Shown here: piece by piece, positions 18,563 to 27,483 of the stretch
Layout of the letters: every line of letters starts with the position of its first letter
Position numbering within the stretch: position 1 is the stretch's first letter
Assembly: GCA_016209275.1 (NCBI GenBank)
Contig: JACQWM010000003.1
Location: 1 to 44,925 of the forward strand
Direction of reading: 5' to 3'
DNA: 44,925 nucleotides
Origin: Candidatus Omnitrophota bacterium
GTDB lineage: Bacteria > Omnitrophota > Gorgyraeia > Aquiviventales > Aquiviventaceae
Notes under the pieces: generated by a model
Told to the model about the DNA's origin: nothing
The model's database searches: none
Seen by the model: only the letters and a program-made list of their open reading frames with translations
Translations under genes and position numbers: made by a program

Positions 18563-19923
18563 TGACGATGACCATGGAACCTGAGATGGCTGCCGGGTTG
18601 TGCGATCGTTTCGGCCGCTCATGGAGCGGGCGGCGCGTGACCGTCGCGGGGCTGGGCAAAAGCGGCGCGGCGGCGGCTGAATGGCTCTGCCGGCTGGGAT
18701 GCCGCGTGGCCGTCACGGAATCCGGCGACACGCCGCAGCTGCGCGCCTCGGCTGAGCGGCTGCTAGCACTCGGCGTCCTCGATGTGGAGCTGGGCGGGCA
18801 TACCGCGCGATCTCTCGATGAGGCGGAGCTGCTCGTGGCGAGCCCGGGCGTGCCTGAAACGCATGGGCCGATTGCATGGGCGAGGGCGCGGCAACGTCCG
18901 GTCATGAGCGAAATTGATCTGGCGTTTCATTTTTGTCCCTCCCCGGTGGTGGCCGTGACCGGGACGAATGGCAAAAGCACCGCCACCACGCTGATCGCCG
19001 AGGCGCTCCGGGCCAGCGGGCGTGAGGCGATCGCCTGCGGCAATCTTGGCACGCCGTTTTCCTCCGTGATCAGCCGGCTGACCCCGGCGGTGACCGCGGT
19101 GGTTGAGGTCAGCTCCTTTCAGCTGCTGGGCTGCGAGCAGTTTCGCCCCCGCATCGGGGTGCTGCTGAATATCGGCGCCAATCATTTGGATCGGCACCGC
19201 GATCCGGAGGCGTATCTTGCGGCGAAGATGCGGCTGTTCCAGCGGCAGGACGCGACGGACTGGGCCGTGCTCAACGGCCGCGACCCCCGCGTGGTGTCAG
19301 CCGCAGACCGTTGCGGTGCCAAGCGCGTGTGGTTCGGCGAGAATCGCGGCAACCCTCCGCCGCTGTCCCTGGCCGAGGAAACGCGGCGCATGTTGTCGGA
19401 GAACGCGCAGGCGGTGCTGCAGGTTACGCGCCTCCTCGGTATTGCCGATCCGCTGGCCTGGCAGGTGCTGCGCGAGTTTCGCGGCCTCGAGCACCGGATG
19501 GAGCATGTGGCGAGCCTCGGCGGGATCGATTTCGTGAACGACTCCAAGTCCACGTCGCCCGAGAGCTTGCTCTTTGCGTTGGAGGAGGTGCGCGGCGATG
19601 TCGTGGTGATTCTTGGGGGGCGCAATAAAGGATTGGATTTTGCCCCGCTGTCGGCTCCGCTGCGGCAGGCGCGCGTCAAGGGCCTGGTGTTGATCGGAGA
19701 ATCGCGCCCGCGGCTGCGCGAGCTGCTGCAGGGTGTGCCAGCGCTCAGCGAAGCCGACACGCTGGAGCAAGCCGTCGTGGCCGCGGCCGTGCAAGCACGG
19801 CCCGGGACGACCGTGTTGTTTTCACCAGCGTGTGCCAGCTTCGACATGTTCCATAACTTCGAGGATCGCGGACATTCGTTCAAGACGATCGTGCATCACT
19901 TGGCTGAGGGGCGGTCGTCATGA
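18562..19923 (+). CDS. murD: UDP-MurNAc-L-Ala:D-Glu ligase
   Basis: 453 residues from ATG 18562, which lies in the mraY stop (TGATG). VAGLGKSGAAAAEWL is the UDP-binding N-domain; VTGTNGKSTATTLIAEAL is the ATP site; FVNDSKSTSPES and ILGGRNKGLDF are characteristic. Adds D-Glu to UDP-MurNAc-L-Ala. ATGA overlap with ftsW. Confidence 0.96.
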   Translation: MTMTMEPEMAAGLCDRFGRSWSGRRVTVAGLGKSGAAAAEWLCRLGCRVAVTESGDTPQLRASAERLLALGVLDVELGGHTARSLDEAELLVASPGVPETHGPIAWARARQRPVMSEIDLAFHFCPSPVVAVTGTNGKSTATTLIAEALRASGREAIACGNLGTPFSSVISRLTPAVTAVVEVSSFQLLGCEQFRPRIGVLLNIGANHLDRHRDPEAYLAAKMRLFQRQDATDWAVLNGRDPRVVSAADRCGAKRVWFGENRGNPPPLSLAEETRRMLSENAQAVLQVTRLLGIADPLAWQVLREFRGLEHRMEHVASLGGIDFVNDSKSTSPESLLFALEEVRGDVVVILGGRNKGLDFAPLSAPLRQARVKGLVLIGESRPRLRELLQGVPALSEADTLEQAVVAAAVQARPGTTVLFSPACASFDMFHNFEDRGHSFKTIVHHLAEGRSS

Positions 19924-21032
19924 CTCCGAAGACATTGCGTCAGCTGATGCTCGTGATCATCACGATCCTCTTAGGGATCGGCCTGATGGCGGTCTATTCG
20001 GCGAGCGCGGTGATGGCCGAAACGACGTACGGCAATAGCCTGCGGTTTGCGCTGCATCATGTCTTCTCCATCGTCATCGGGGCGCTGCTGGGCATCGCGT
20101 GTTTGATGGTGCCGTATGAGGCGCTGCGCCGCTCTGGACGCTGGTTGATGGGGCTGAGCCTCGTCCTCCTCGTGCTCGTGGACGTCGTCGGCCAGGAGAT
20201 CGGGGGGGCCAGCCGATGGTTTCGGATCGGCGGTTTCAGCTTTCAGCCGTCGGAGCTGGCGAAGATTTCGCTCATTCTCTATCTGGCGGATCTGCTCGCG
20301 CGCAAGGCGGGCATGATGCACGAGTGGTGGCGCGGTGTGGCGCCCGCGCTCATCGCCACCGGGCTGACGGCCGGCCTCGTCCTGATCCAGCCTGATTTGG
20401 GGACGACAATGACGATGGGGGCGGTCACGCTGCTGCTGCTGGTGGTCGCGCGCGCGCGCTGGCGGCACCTCGCCGGCGTGGCGATCTTCGCTGCGGCCGC
20501 CCTGGTCATCCTGATCGCCGGCGCCGAATACCGCCGGCGGCGGATCATGATGTTTCTTGATCCGTGGGCTGATCCGCTGGGCAGCGGCTATCAGATTCTC
20601 CAGTCCTATTGTTCCTTGGCCGGCGGCGGGCTCTTCGGCACGGGCCTCGGCGGATCGCTGCAAAAATTATTTTTCCTGCCGAGCGCGCACACGGATTTCA
20701 TTTTTGCTATCATTGGGGAAGAATTGGGATTCATTGGCACCACAAGCATCTTGCTGCTGTTTGCGCTATTTGTGACGTGCGGTTTTCGGATTGCGATTGC
20801 CTCACACGATTTGTTTAGCAAATACCTTGTCTGCGGCCTGGTGGGGATGATCGGGTTGCAGGCGATGGTCAACATCGCGGTAGTGACAGGCCTGATTCCG
20901 ACCAAAGGCCTGCCGCTACCGCTGATTTCGTTTGGCGGCAGCTCCATGGTCATGAATGTGGTGGCCTGCGCCTTGATCTTTCAAGCGAGCCGCCAAGGAG
21001 AACGATGTGGTGAAAGCGCTCTTGGTCGCTGA
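19920..21032 (+). CDS. ftsW: septal peptidoglycan polymerase FtsW
   Basis: 370 residues, SEDS family with about ten membrane segments. Signatures: GLMAVYSASAVMAE near the N-terminus, GGASRWFRIGGFSFQPSELAK, LIQPDLGTTM, HTDFIFAIIGEELGF and TKGLPLPLISFGGSS. Polymerises lipid II at the septum with FtsI. Overlaps murG by 26 bases. Confidence 0.96.
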   Translation: MTPKTLRQLMLVIITILLGIGLMAVYSASAVMAETTYGNSLRFALHHVFSIVIGALLGIACLMVPYEALRRSGRWLMGLSLVLLVLVDVVGQEIGGASRWFRIGGFSFQPSELAKISLILYLADLLARKAGMMHEWWRGVAPALIATGLTAGLVLIQPDLGTTMTMGAVTLLLLVVARARWRHLAGVAIFAAAALVILIAGAEYRRRRIMMFLDPWADPLGSGYQILQSYCSLAGGGLFGTGLGGSLQKLFFLPSAHTDFIFAIIGEELGFIGTTSILLLFALFVTCGFRIAIASHDLFSKYLVCGLVGMIGLQAMVNIAVVTGLIPTKGLPLPLISFGGSSMVMNVVACALIFQASRQGERCGESALGR

Positions 21033-22116
21033 CGGCAGCGGCGGACACCTCAGTCCCGCGCTGGAAGTGGCGGCCTACCTTGCGCGGGAGGGCGCAGTGC
21101 CGCAGGTGTGGTACGCGCAGCGTCCGCACGCGCGCGCCATGCTCGCCGGTGTCTGCGACGCCTGGCCTTCGTCCGTCGAGATCGCTCCCATCCCCGTCGC
21201 GCCCTCCCGCCTGATCGGGCGCTTGTGGCAATGCGGGCAGTTGTGGCACAAAGCCCACCGGTGGTTCGACGCGTGCGATCCGGATGTGGTCGTCGGCTTC
21301 GGGGGATGGGTGTCCGCCCCCGTGCTGGCGGCCGCGAAGTCGCGCCGGATCGCCTGCCTGCTGCATGAGCAGAACGTCGTCATGGGCCGCGCCAACCGGT
21401 GGCTCGCTCCATGGGTGGATCGCATTACGCTCTCGTTTCCCGAAACCCAACCCGGCCTCGCTGGCCGTCCGACGATCATCACCGGGCTGCCGATTCGCGG
21501 ATCCATCGGCCACCTCGCCAGTGCCGCCACGAGGGAACGCTTCGGATTCGACGCGCAGCGGCCGACGGTGCTCGTCCTCGGCGGCAGCCAAGGGGCGTCG
21601 GCGATCAACCGTCTGATGATGGCCGCCTTGCCGCTCCTCTCGCCCAGGGAGCGTTCGACCTGGCAGGTGATCCATCTCGCAGGCGCCGCGGATGCGCCGG
21701 ACGTTGAGGCCGCGTATCACGACGCACAGGTATCCGCTTGGGTCGCCCCGTTTCTGTCCGACATGGCCGCCGCCTACGCGGTGGCCGATCTCGCCATCGG
21801 CCGAGCAGGGGCGTGCACGATCGGCGAATTGGCGCGATGCGGCACGCCCGCCATTCTGATCCCCTATCCGTATGCGGGGAGGCATCAGCGCGCCAACGCC
21901 GCGCTCGTGGAAACCGTCGGGGGCGGCCTGATGATCGAACAGGCCGAGGCGACACCGGAGCGCCTGCTGGCTGCGGCGCGCCGCCTGCTCTCCGATGAGC
22001 GCTTGCGCGCCGTCATGGGAGGCCACATGCGATCCTTGGATAGCGGCGATGCCACGCAGCGCCTCGGCAGCGCGATTCTCGACCTGGCGGATCGCCGAAC
22101 CAAGCACCCATCATGA
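21007..22116 (+). CDS. murG: lipid II synthase MurG
   Basis: 369 residues from GTG 21007. GSGGHLSPALEVA is the N-terminal glycine loop; LHEQNVVMGRANRWL, VLGGSQGASAINRL, and the UDP-GlcNAc-binding GRAGACTIGELARCGTPAILIPYP follow. Transfers GlcNAc to lipid I at the inner face of the membrane. ATGA overlap with murC. Confidence 0.95.
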   Translation: MVKALLVADGSGGHLSPALEVAAYLAREGAVPQVWYAQRPHARAMLAGVCDAWPSSVEIAPIPVAPSRLIGRLWQCGQLWHKAHRWFDACDPDVVVGFGGWVSAPVLAAAKSRRIACLLHEQNVVMGRANRWLAPWVDRITLSFPETQPGLAGRPTIITGLPIRGSIGHLASAATRERFGFDAQRPTVLVLGGSQGASAINRLMMAALPLLSPRERSTWQVIHLAGAADAPDVEAAYHDAQVSAWVAPFLSDMAAAYAVADLAIGRAGACTIGELARCGTPAILIPYPYAGRHQRANAALVETVGGGLMIEQAEATPERLLAAARRLLSDERLRAVMGGHMRSLDSGDATQRLGSAILDLADRRTKHPS

Positions 22117-23504
22117 TCTTGCCTGAGCAAGCCGTGCGCATTGCCCCAGGGACGCGGCTGCATTTTCTCGGCATCGGCGGCATCGGCATGAGCGGCTTGG
22201 CCTCGATCTATCAGGAGCGCGGCTGCCAGATTTCCGGCTGCGACGCGAAGGTCAACGCCTCGGCGCATCGGCTGCGGCAGCGCGGGGCGATCATTTCCGC
22301 CGGGCATCATCCCGCGCACCTCCATGAGGGCGCGCAGGTGGTGGTCTATAGTTCAGCGGTGGCCGCCGAGGAGCCGGAGCTCGTGGAGGCGCGCGCGCGG
22401 GGCCTGCGCACCATCAGCCGCGGCGAGTTGCTCGCGGCCCTCGCGATGGAGCATCGGCTCATCGGGGTGGCCGGCGCGCACGGCAAGACCACGACGTCGG
22501 GCATGGCCTCGCAGCTCCTCATCCATGCGGGATGGGATCCCACTGTGGTCGTCGGCGGCATCATGCTCTCCCTCGGCGCGAACGCCCGCAACGGGACGGG
22601 GGCGTATCTCGTGGCGGAAACCGATGAATCCGACGGTTCCTTCTTGCACCTGTTTCCGCACATCGCCATCATCACCAACATTGATCGGGAGCATCTGAAT
22701 CACTATCAGAGTTTTGACACGCTCATCGCCGCGTTTCAGCAATATGCGCTGCAGCTGCGGGCCGGAGGCGCCTTGATTTGCTGCGCGGACGATCCCATCA
22801 TCCGCGAGACCCTCAGCTATCCGTCGCAGCTCACCTACGGGTTCTCCTGCGGCGCTGATGTGACGGCTGAGCGGATCCGCTTCTTGGCGCACAGCAGCGC
22901 GTTTCGCGCCTCGTTCAAGGGCCGCGCGCTCGGCGCGTTCACGCTCTCGGTGCCCGGCCGCCACAATGTCCTCAATGCGCTGGCCGTCATCGCATTGGGA
23001 TTGACGCTGGATCTGCCGATGCTGACCGTCCGCGAGGCCCTCGCCGGGTTTCAAGGCACGCGCCGCCGGTTCCAATTGCGGCGATTGCCCGGCGACATCT
23101 GGTTCGTGGAAGATTACGCCCATCATCCGTCGGAAATCCAGGCCACACTCGATGCCGATGCGATCAACGGCCGGCACCGGCTCGTGGTCTTTCAGCCGCA
23201 CCGCTTCTCGCGCACCCAAGCCTTGGAGCGGGAATTTTCAAGCTGTTTCGATCGAGCCGACGGGGTCATCATCACCGACATCTACCCGGCCTTTGAAACG
23301 CCGATTCCTGGCATCTCCGGCGAGCGCCTCGCAACGCTGGTCCGCGACCGCGGGCACCCGCATGTGCGCTATGTGCCGAAACAGGAATTGTCATCCTTCG
23401 TGCAGCGCATCGCTCGGCCCGGGGATACGATTTTCTTCCTCGGAGCCGGCGATATCGGAGATCTCTGCCATGCCGTGGCCACACAGATGCGTTCGAGCGC
23501 GTGA
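22113..23504 (+). CDS. murC: UDP-MurNAc:L-alanine ligase
   Basis: 463 residues. LHFLGIGGIGMSGLA is the UDP-binding loop, GVAGAHGKTTTSGM the P-loop, VEDYAHHPSEIQATL the ligase signature. First amino-acid-adding step. Its end overlaps the murB start by 35 bases. Confidence 0.96.
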   Translation: MILPEQAVRIAPGTRLHFLGIGGIGMSGLASIYQERGCQISGCDAKVNASAHRLRQRGAIISAGHHPAHLHEGAQVVVYSSAVAAEEPELVEARARGLRTISRGELLAALAMEHRLIGVAGAHGKTTTSGMASQLLIHAGWDPTVVVGGIMLSLGANARNGTGAYLVAETDESDGSFLHLFPHIAIITNIDREHLNHYQSFDTLIAAFQQYALQLRAGGALICCADDPIIRETLSYPSQLTYGFSCGADVTAERIRFLAHSSAFRASFKGRALGAFTLSVPGRHNVLNALAVIALGLTLDLPMLTVREALAGFQGTRRRFQLRRLPGDIWFVEDYAHHPSEIQATLDADAINGRHRLVVFQPHRFSRTQALEREFSSCFDRADGVIITDIYPAFETPIPGISGERLATLVRDRGHPHVRYVPKQELSSFVQRIARPGDTIFFLGAGDIGDLCHAVATQMRSSA

Positions 23505-24354
23505 GCCGCTCGCCGACCATACCAGTTTTCGCATCGGCGGGCCGGCCGAATGGTTCGCCGAGCCCTCCAGCCTTGATGAGCTCATCGGCGTGCTGCGCGA
23601 AGCGCGACGTGCCGGCCTGCCGATGTCCATCGTCGGCGGAGGCACGAACACGCTGGCGGCGGATCGAGGGGCCCGCGGGCTGGTCGTGCACCTCGGGCGC
23701 GGCTTTCGCACGCTTGAAGACTGCAGCGATCCCGAGGAGCCCGAGGCGCGCGTGGCCTGCGGCGCAGCGCTCCTCACGCAGCGGCTGGTGTATCTGGCGA
23801 CCGTCCACGGGTGGGGCGAGCTGGAGCGGCTGGCCGGATTGCCTGGGCAATTGGGCGGGGCCGTCGCCATGAATGCGCAGGAGATCGGCCGGTTCGTGCG
23901 CCGCATCCACTTCGTGACGTTTGACGGAGCCCTCCGCGAGCTGACCGGCGAGCAGCTCCAGTTCCGCTATCGGTACGCCGCGCTGGAGCCGGGCATTGTC
24001 ACGCGGCTTGAGCTGGCGTTTCCCAAGGTGCCGCCGGCCGACGCCTATGAGCGGATTCGCCAGGCGCTGGCCTATCGGAATTCCACCCAGGAGTTTCGCC
24101 TGCCCTCGGCAGGCTGCGCGTTCAAAAATCCTCCTGGGGTCGGGGCCGGCCGCTTGATTGATCAGGCGGGCCTGAAAGGGGCTCGGATCGGCGATGCGCA
24201 GGTCTCGCTGCGCCATGCCAACTTTATCGTCAATATCGGGCGGGCGACGTGCGATGACGTGCTCTCGCTCATGGAGCATGTGCAGCGCCGCGTCCATCGA
24301 GTCTTTGGCGTGACCCTTGAGCCGGAAGTGCGCATGATCGGCGAGAAACTGTAG
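23470..24354 (+). CDS. murB: UDP-N-acetylenolpyruvoylglucosamine reductase
   Basis: 294 residues from ATG 23470. ADHTSFRIGGPAEWFAEP and VGGGTNTLAADRGARGLVV bind FAD; RYRYAALEPG, PSAGCAFKNPPG with the catalytic Ser region, and HANFIVNIGRATCDDVL are family signatures. Reduces enolpyruvyl-UDP-GlcNAc to UDP-MurNAc. The earlier open frame is murC shadow. Confidence 0.95.
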   Translation: MPWPHRCVRAREPLADHTSFRIGGPAEWFAEPSSLDELIGVLREARRAGLPMSIVGGGTNTLAADRGARGLVVHLGRGFRTLEDCSDPEEPEARVACGAALLTQRLVYLATVHGWGELERLAGLPGQLGGAVAMNAQEIGRFVRRIHFVTFDGALRELTGEQLQFRYRYAALEPGIVTRLELAFPKVPPADAYERIRQALAYRNSTQEFRLPSAGCAFKNPPGVGAGRLIDQAGLKGARIGDAQVSLRHANFIVNIGRATCDDVLSLMEHVQRRVHRVFGVTLEPEVRMIGEKL

Positions 24355-24358
24355 CAAT

Positions 24359-24490
24359 GCAAATTCCAAGCACCAAATCCCAAATTCCAAGCAAATCCCA
24401 AATCCAAAATCCCAAATTCCAAACGGTTTGGTGCTTGGGATTTGGAGCTTGGTGCTTGCTTGGTGCTTGGGATTTGGCATTTGGTGCTTA
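24359..24490. repeat. large opposed heptamer array between murB and ddl
   Basis: The left half (to about 24423) is built of CCAAATC/CCAAGCA-type 7-bp units, the right half (from about 24424) of their reverse complements (TTTGGTG, CTTGGGA, TTTGGAG). The two halves can pair as a long imperfect hairpin. It fills the whole intergenic region and stops 3 bases before the ddl ATG (aacgATG), leaving no Shine-Dalgarno. The right half is open in the ddl frame and would add 22 mostly hydrophobic residues if an upstream start were used. Confidence 0.9.
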
Positions 24491-24493
24491 ACG

Positions 24494-25504
24494 ATGGATC
24501 AGCATCTCAGAGTTGCGGTGCTCATGGGCGGTCCGTCCGGCGAGCATGACATCTCGCTCAAAAGCGGCCAGGGGGTGACGGACGCTTTGCGTCGTCGGGG
24601 CGTCTTCGCGGAGCCTCTCATCATTCCGAAAGTCGGCTCCCGCGGCACGGCGTGCGCCTTCGTTTCCTCGTCGCTGCAGCAGCAGCGTCCCGATGTCGTC
24701 TTTATCGCGCTGCACGGAGCTTTCGGCGAGGATGGCACCGTCCAACAACTCTGCGAGAATCTTCATCTGCCCTATACCGGATCGGATGCTCGTGCGAGCC
24801 GTCTCGGCATGGATAAGGTGGCCTCGCGCCGCGTCTTCGAGGAAGCGGGCATTGCTGTGCCGCGATGGCAAATCGTCAATCTCCGTGAAGCTAGGAGCTG
24901 GAAGCTAGAAGCTGGAAGCAAATGCCAACACCCCCAGCTCCCAGCTCCCAGCTCCCAGCTTCCTATGATAGTCAAGCCAGTGCGCGAAGGGTCAAGTCTC
25001 GGCGTTTCCTTGGTGCGGCGTCCGGAGGAGTTCGGGCCAGCGCTTCGCATGGCCGGACAGTATGGCGGCGAAGCGCTGATTGAAGAGTATATCGTGGGCA
25101 GAGAAGTGACGGTCGGCATCTTGGGCGAAGAGCCGCTCCCCGTCGTGGAAATTCGCCCGCATCAGGGATGGTTTGATTTCGCCGCAAAGTATACGGCCGG
25201 CATGACGGAGTATCTCGTGCCGGCTCCTCTGCCTCCGTCAGTGGCTGAGGCGTCGCAGGCGGCGGGGCTCGCCGCGCACCGCGTCTTGGGCTGTCGGCAT
25301 GTGTCCCGCGCTGACATCCTGTTGCGCAACGATCAGCAGCCCGTCGTGCTGGAGATCAACACGATTCCCGGATTTACGCCGACGAGCCTGTTGCCGAAGG
25401 CCGCGGCGTGTGCCGGCATCTCCTACGATGAGCTCTGTGAGCAGCTGGTGATGATGGCATGGCAAAAAAATATCGAGCGGCACCAGGCCTACTCCCGCGC
25501 GTAG
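24494..25504 (+). CDS. ddl: D-alanine-D-alanine ligase
   Basis: 336 residues from ATG 24494. ATP-grasp enzyme: VAVLMGGPSGEHDISLKSG, FIALHGAFGEDGTVQQL, LPYTGSDARASRLGMDK, VKPVREGSSLGVSLV, and EINTIPGFTPTSLLP with metal-binding residues. Between PRWQIVNL and MIVKPVREGSS is an extra stretch of about 26 residues encoded by an opposed 7-bp array (24887-24963), in the central ATP-grasp subdomain. Overlaps ftsQ by 46 bases. Confidence 0.95.
   Translation: MDQHLRVAVLMGGPSGEHDISLKSGQGVTDALRRRGVFAEPLIIPKVGSRGTACAFVSSSLQQQRPDVVFIALHGAFGEDGTVQQLCENLHLPYTGSDARASRLGMDKVASRRVFEEAGIAVPRWQIVNLREARSWKLEAGSKCQHPQLPAPSSQLPMIVKPVREGSSLGVSLVRRPEEFGPALRMAGQYGGEALIEEYIVGREVTVGILGEEPLPVVEIRPHQGWFDFAAKYTAGMTEYLVPAPLPPSVAEASQAAGLAAHRVLGCRHVSRADILLRNDQQPVVLEINTIPGFTPTSLLPKAAACAGISYDELCEQLVMMAWQKNIERHQAYSRA
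24887..24963. repeat. opposed heptamer array inside ddl
   Basis: Left arm GAAGCTA, GGAGCTG, GAAGCTA, GAAGCTG, GAAGCAA (24887-24921); right arm CCCAGCT x4 (24933-24960) then TCC. The arms are imperfect reverse complements, so the mRNA could form a stem of more than 25 bp inside the coding region. The frame stays open. Confidence 0.9.
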
Positions 25505-26253
25505 GGCGGTGGATCCTCGCGCAGGCGCGGGCCATTGCGACGCATCCGCATTCGCTGGTGTGCAGCCTGCTGCTGGGTCTGGCCCTGTGGGGCATGGCGC
25601 TCGCCCTGCGGCGGGCGGATGTGTTCCGCATCGCGCGCGTGGAGCTGCCGGAGCGTCCCGCCTTGTCACTGCCCCAATCCGTGATCGGGGCGAATCTCTG
25701 GGCGGTGGATCTGCAAGCCCTCGCAGCCGCATTGAAGGCGCAGCAGCCCGCCTTGCGCACCGTGCGGGTTATTCGCCAATTGCCCAACACGCTGCGCATC
25801 GAAGCCGTGCCGCGGCGGCCGGTGGCGGTGGTCCAGCTTGGCTCTTGGTATCCGGTGGATGCCGGAGGGTTCGTGCTGCCGGAGCCATCCAGCCTGCCGC
25901 AGGAGTCGATGGTTCGGCTCACCGGCCTCTCGCAGCGGTCGGTGAAACCCGGCCGGGAGTCTGCCGATGAACGGTTGCAATTGGCCCTCCGCCTGCTCGC
26001 GCGCCTGAAACAGGCTCCGCCGCTGGTCGCGCGGCATCTGGCCGAAATCGATGTGGCCGACGATCACGAAATCCGTTTTCTCCTGCGCTTATCTGCGCAG
26101 GGAGACACCGAGGTCCGATGCGGATCGGAGCAGGAGCTTGATCAGCAATTACGCCGGCTGCAGGCGGCCTTGAACGTGATGACCAGGCAGGTGCTGCCGG
26201 CGCGCTACATCGACGTGCGATTCCCCGAACCCGTGATTGCGCCGAGAACATAA
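25459..26253 (+). CDS. ftsQ: cell division protein FtsQ
   Basis: 264 residues. Cytoplasmic N-terminus, one membrane segment (about 33-50, LVCSLLLGLALWGMALAL), then a POTRA-like domain (VELPERPALS...IGANLWAVDLQALAAAL) and the FtsQ core (VRVIRQLPNTLRIEAVPRRP, WYPVDAGGFVL). Assignment rests on topology, motifs and its place between ddl and ftsA. Confidence 0.88.
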   Translation: MAKKYRAAPGLLPRVGRWILAQARAIATHPHSLVCSLLLGLALWGMALALRRADVFRIARVELPERPALSLPQSVIGANLWAVDLQALAAALKAQQPALRTVRVIRQLPNTLRIEAVPRRPVAVVQLGSWYPVDAGGFVLPEPSSLPQESMVRLTGLSQRSVKPGRESADERLQLALRLLARLKQAPPLVARHLAEIDVADDHEIRFLLRLSAQGDTEVRCGSEQELDQQLRRLQAALNVMTRQVLPARYIDVRFPEPVIAPRT

Positions 26254-26258
26254 TGCGT

Positions 26259-26274
26259 GGCCACTTGGCCACGG
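26259..26274. repeat. short GGCCACTT-type array before ftsA
   Basis: CGTGGCCACTTGGCCACG, a near-palindromic piece of the 8-bp family, seven bases before the ftsA ATG at 26282. Confidence 0.6.
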
Positions 26275-26281
26275 AGTTGTG

Positions 26282-27421
26282 ATGGCCATTCAGCCGTTAG
26301 TCGCTTTGGACGTTGGCTCAACGAAAATCGCCTGCGCCATCGGCCTGCCGCATCAGCAGGCGGCGGGCTTCGAGCTGCTCGGCAGCAGCCTCGTGCCCTA
26401 TCCAGCGCCGTTGGAAGGATGGCTCTCCGATCCGCTGCTCGTCGGTCGCACCATCGAGCAGGCCCTCGCCGCCACGGCGGTGCGCGCGGATGTCTCGCGG
26501 GCGCTGGTCGCCATCAATCCGCCAGCGCTCATCAGCGAGCAGGTGCGCAGCATGGTGCGTCTGGCGGATGAGCCTGTGATCGTGCGGGCCCACGATCTTC
26601 AGCGCCTGCAGGAACGCGCGCTGGATCAGGCGCTGGCCGTGGACCGCGACGTGCTGCTGATGGAACGGCTGAGCACGAGCGGCAATGGCTTTGATCATCT
26701 CCGCGATCCCCGCGGGGTAACCGCCACGCGGCTGATGGGGCAGTTTCATCTCGTGTCCATGCCGATGGCGGCTCGCCGCCGCCTGGTGCAGGCCGTCGAG
26801 TCAGCGGGCTTGGAAGTGGCGCGCTTGAGCTGGACCTTGCCGGCCGCTCTTGCGGCGTCGGCGGATGCGCTGGGGTCAGCCCAGCGCGTGCTCATCATCG
26901 ATGTGGGGGGATGGTCGACGACGGTCGGGGTGTTCGTGGACGGCGTCCTCTCGGCGTCGGCTCGCGTGGAGGAGGGCGGAGGGCCCCTGGCCATGGCGAT
27001 CGCCACACAGTTGCAGACGACGATGGATCACGCCACCGCCTGGAGCCTAGAAGCAACCTTAAGCCGCAAGCCCGAGGTTCGCGCGCTGATCGACGCCTCA
27101 TGGGCGCGCCTGAAGCCGGCCATCGCCGGCCTGCTCGCCGAGGGGCCTCGCCCCGATGCCGTGCTGGTGACCGGCCGCGGGGCGCTGCTCGACGGTTTTG
27201 TTGAATGGGTGGAGCAGGCCACCGGCATGACGGCGACCATCAGCCGCAGCGCGCGCACCCAGCGGCTGACCGACCTCGCCCGCCAGGTCGCGTTGGCACC
27301 GGCGATCGGCGTGCTGGAGCAGGCCACCCGCGCCTTCACCAATGGCGTGCCGAGGCCATCCCACCGATTCGTCGACCGCCTCATCAGCCGCACCCGCACC
27401 ATCCTCACCGAGTATTTCTAA
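26282..27421 (+). CDS. ftsA: cell division protein FtsA
   Basis: 379 residues from ATG 26282. Actin-fold: VALDVGSTKIACAIGL is phosphate 1, VLIIDVGGWSTTVGVFVDG phosphate 2, DAVLVTGRGALLDGFVEWVE the adenosine region. The C-terminus (FVDRLISRTRTILTEYF) is amphipathic and could be the membrane-targeting helix. FtsA normally tethers FtsZ, whose gene usually follows; here the next gene is yggS. The divergent phosphate-2 loop (GGWSTT rather than GGGTTD) is notable. Confidence 0.88.
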   Translation: MAIQPLVALDVGSTKIACAIGLPHQQAAGFELLGSSLVPYPAPLEGWLSDPLLVGRTIEQALAATAVRADVSRALVAINPPALISEQVRSMVRLADEPVIVRAHDLQRLQERALDQALAVDRDVLLMERLSTSGNGFDHLRDPRGVTATRLMGQFHLVSMPMAARRRLVQAVESAGLEVARLSWTLPAALAASADALGSAQRVLIIDVGGWSTTVGVFVDGVLSASARVEEGGGPLAMAIATQLQTTMDHATAWSLEATLSRKPEVRALIDASWARLKPAIAGLLAEGPRPDAVLVTGRGALLDGFVEWVEQATGMTATISRSARTQRLTDLARQVALAPAIGVLEQATRAFTNGVPRPSHRFVDRLISRTRTILTEYF

Positions 27422-27425
27422 AGCC

Positions 27426-27461
27426 ATATCAGATATCAAAACGCCATTTGATATCTGATAT
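27426..27461. repeat. GATATCA-type palindrome, copy 1
   Basis: Arms ATATCAGATATCAAA (27426-27440) and TTTGATATCTGATAT (27447-27461) with a 6-base loop, five bases after the ftsA stop, where ftsZ would be expected. Built from two GATATCA heptamers per arm. Confidence 0.9.
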
Positions 27462-27483
27462 CGCTCGTGCTAGAGTAGCCACC

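Noticed and set aside
24359-24490. CRISPR-like repeat tract
   Set aside because: Units are 7 bp and contiguous with no unique spacers, and there are no cas genes; it is an opposed tandem array.
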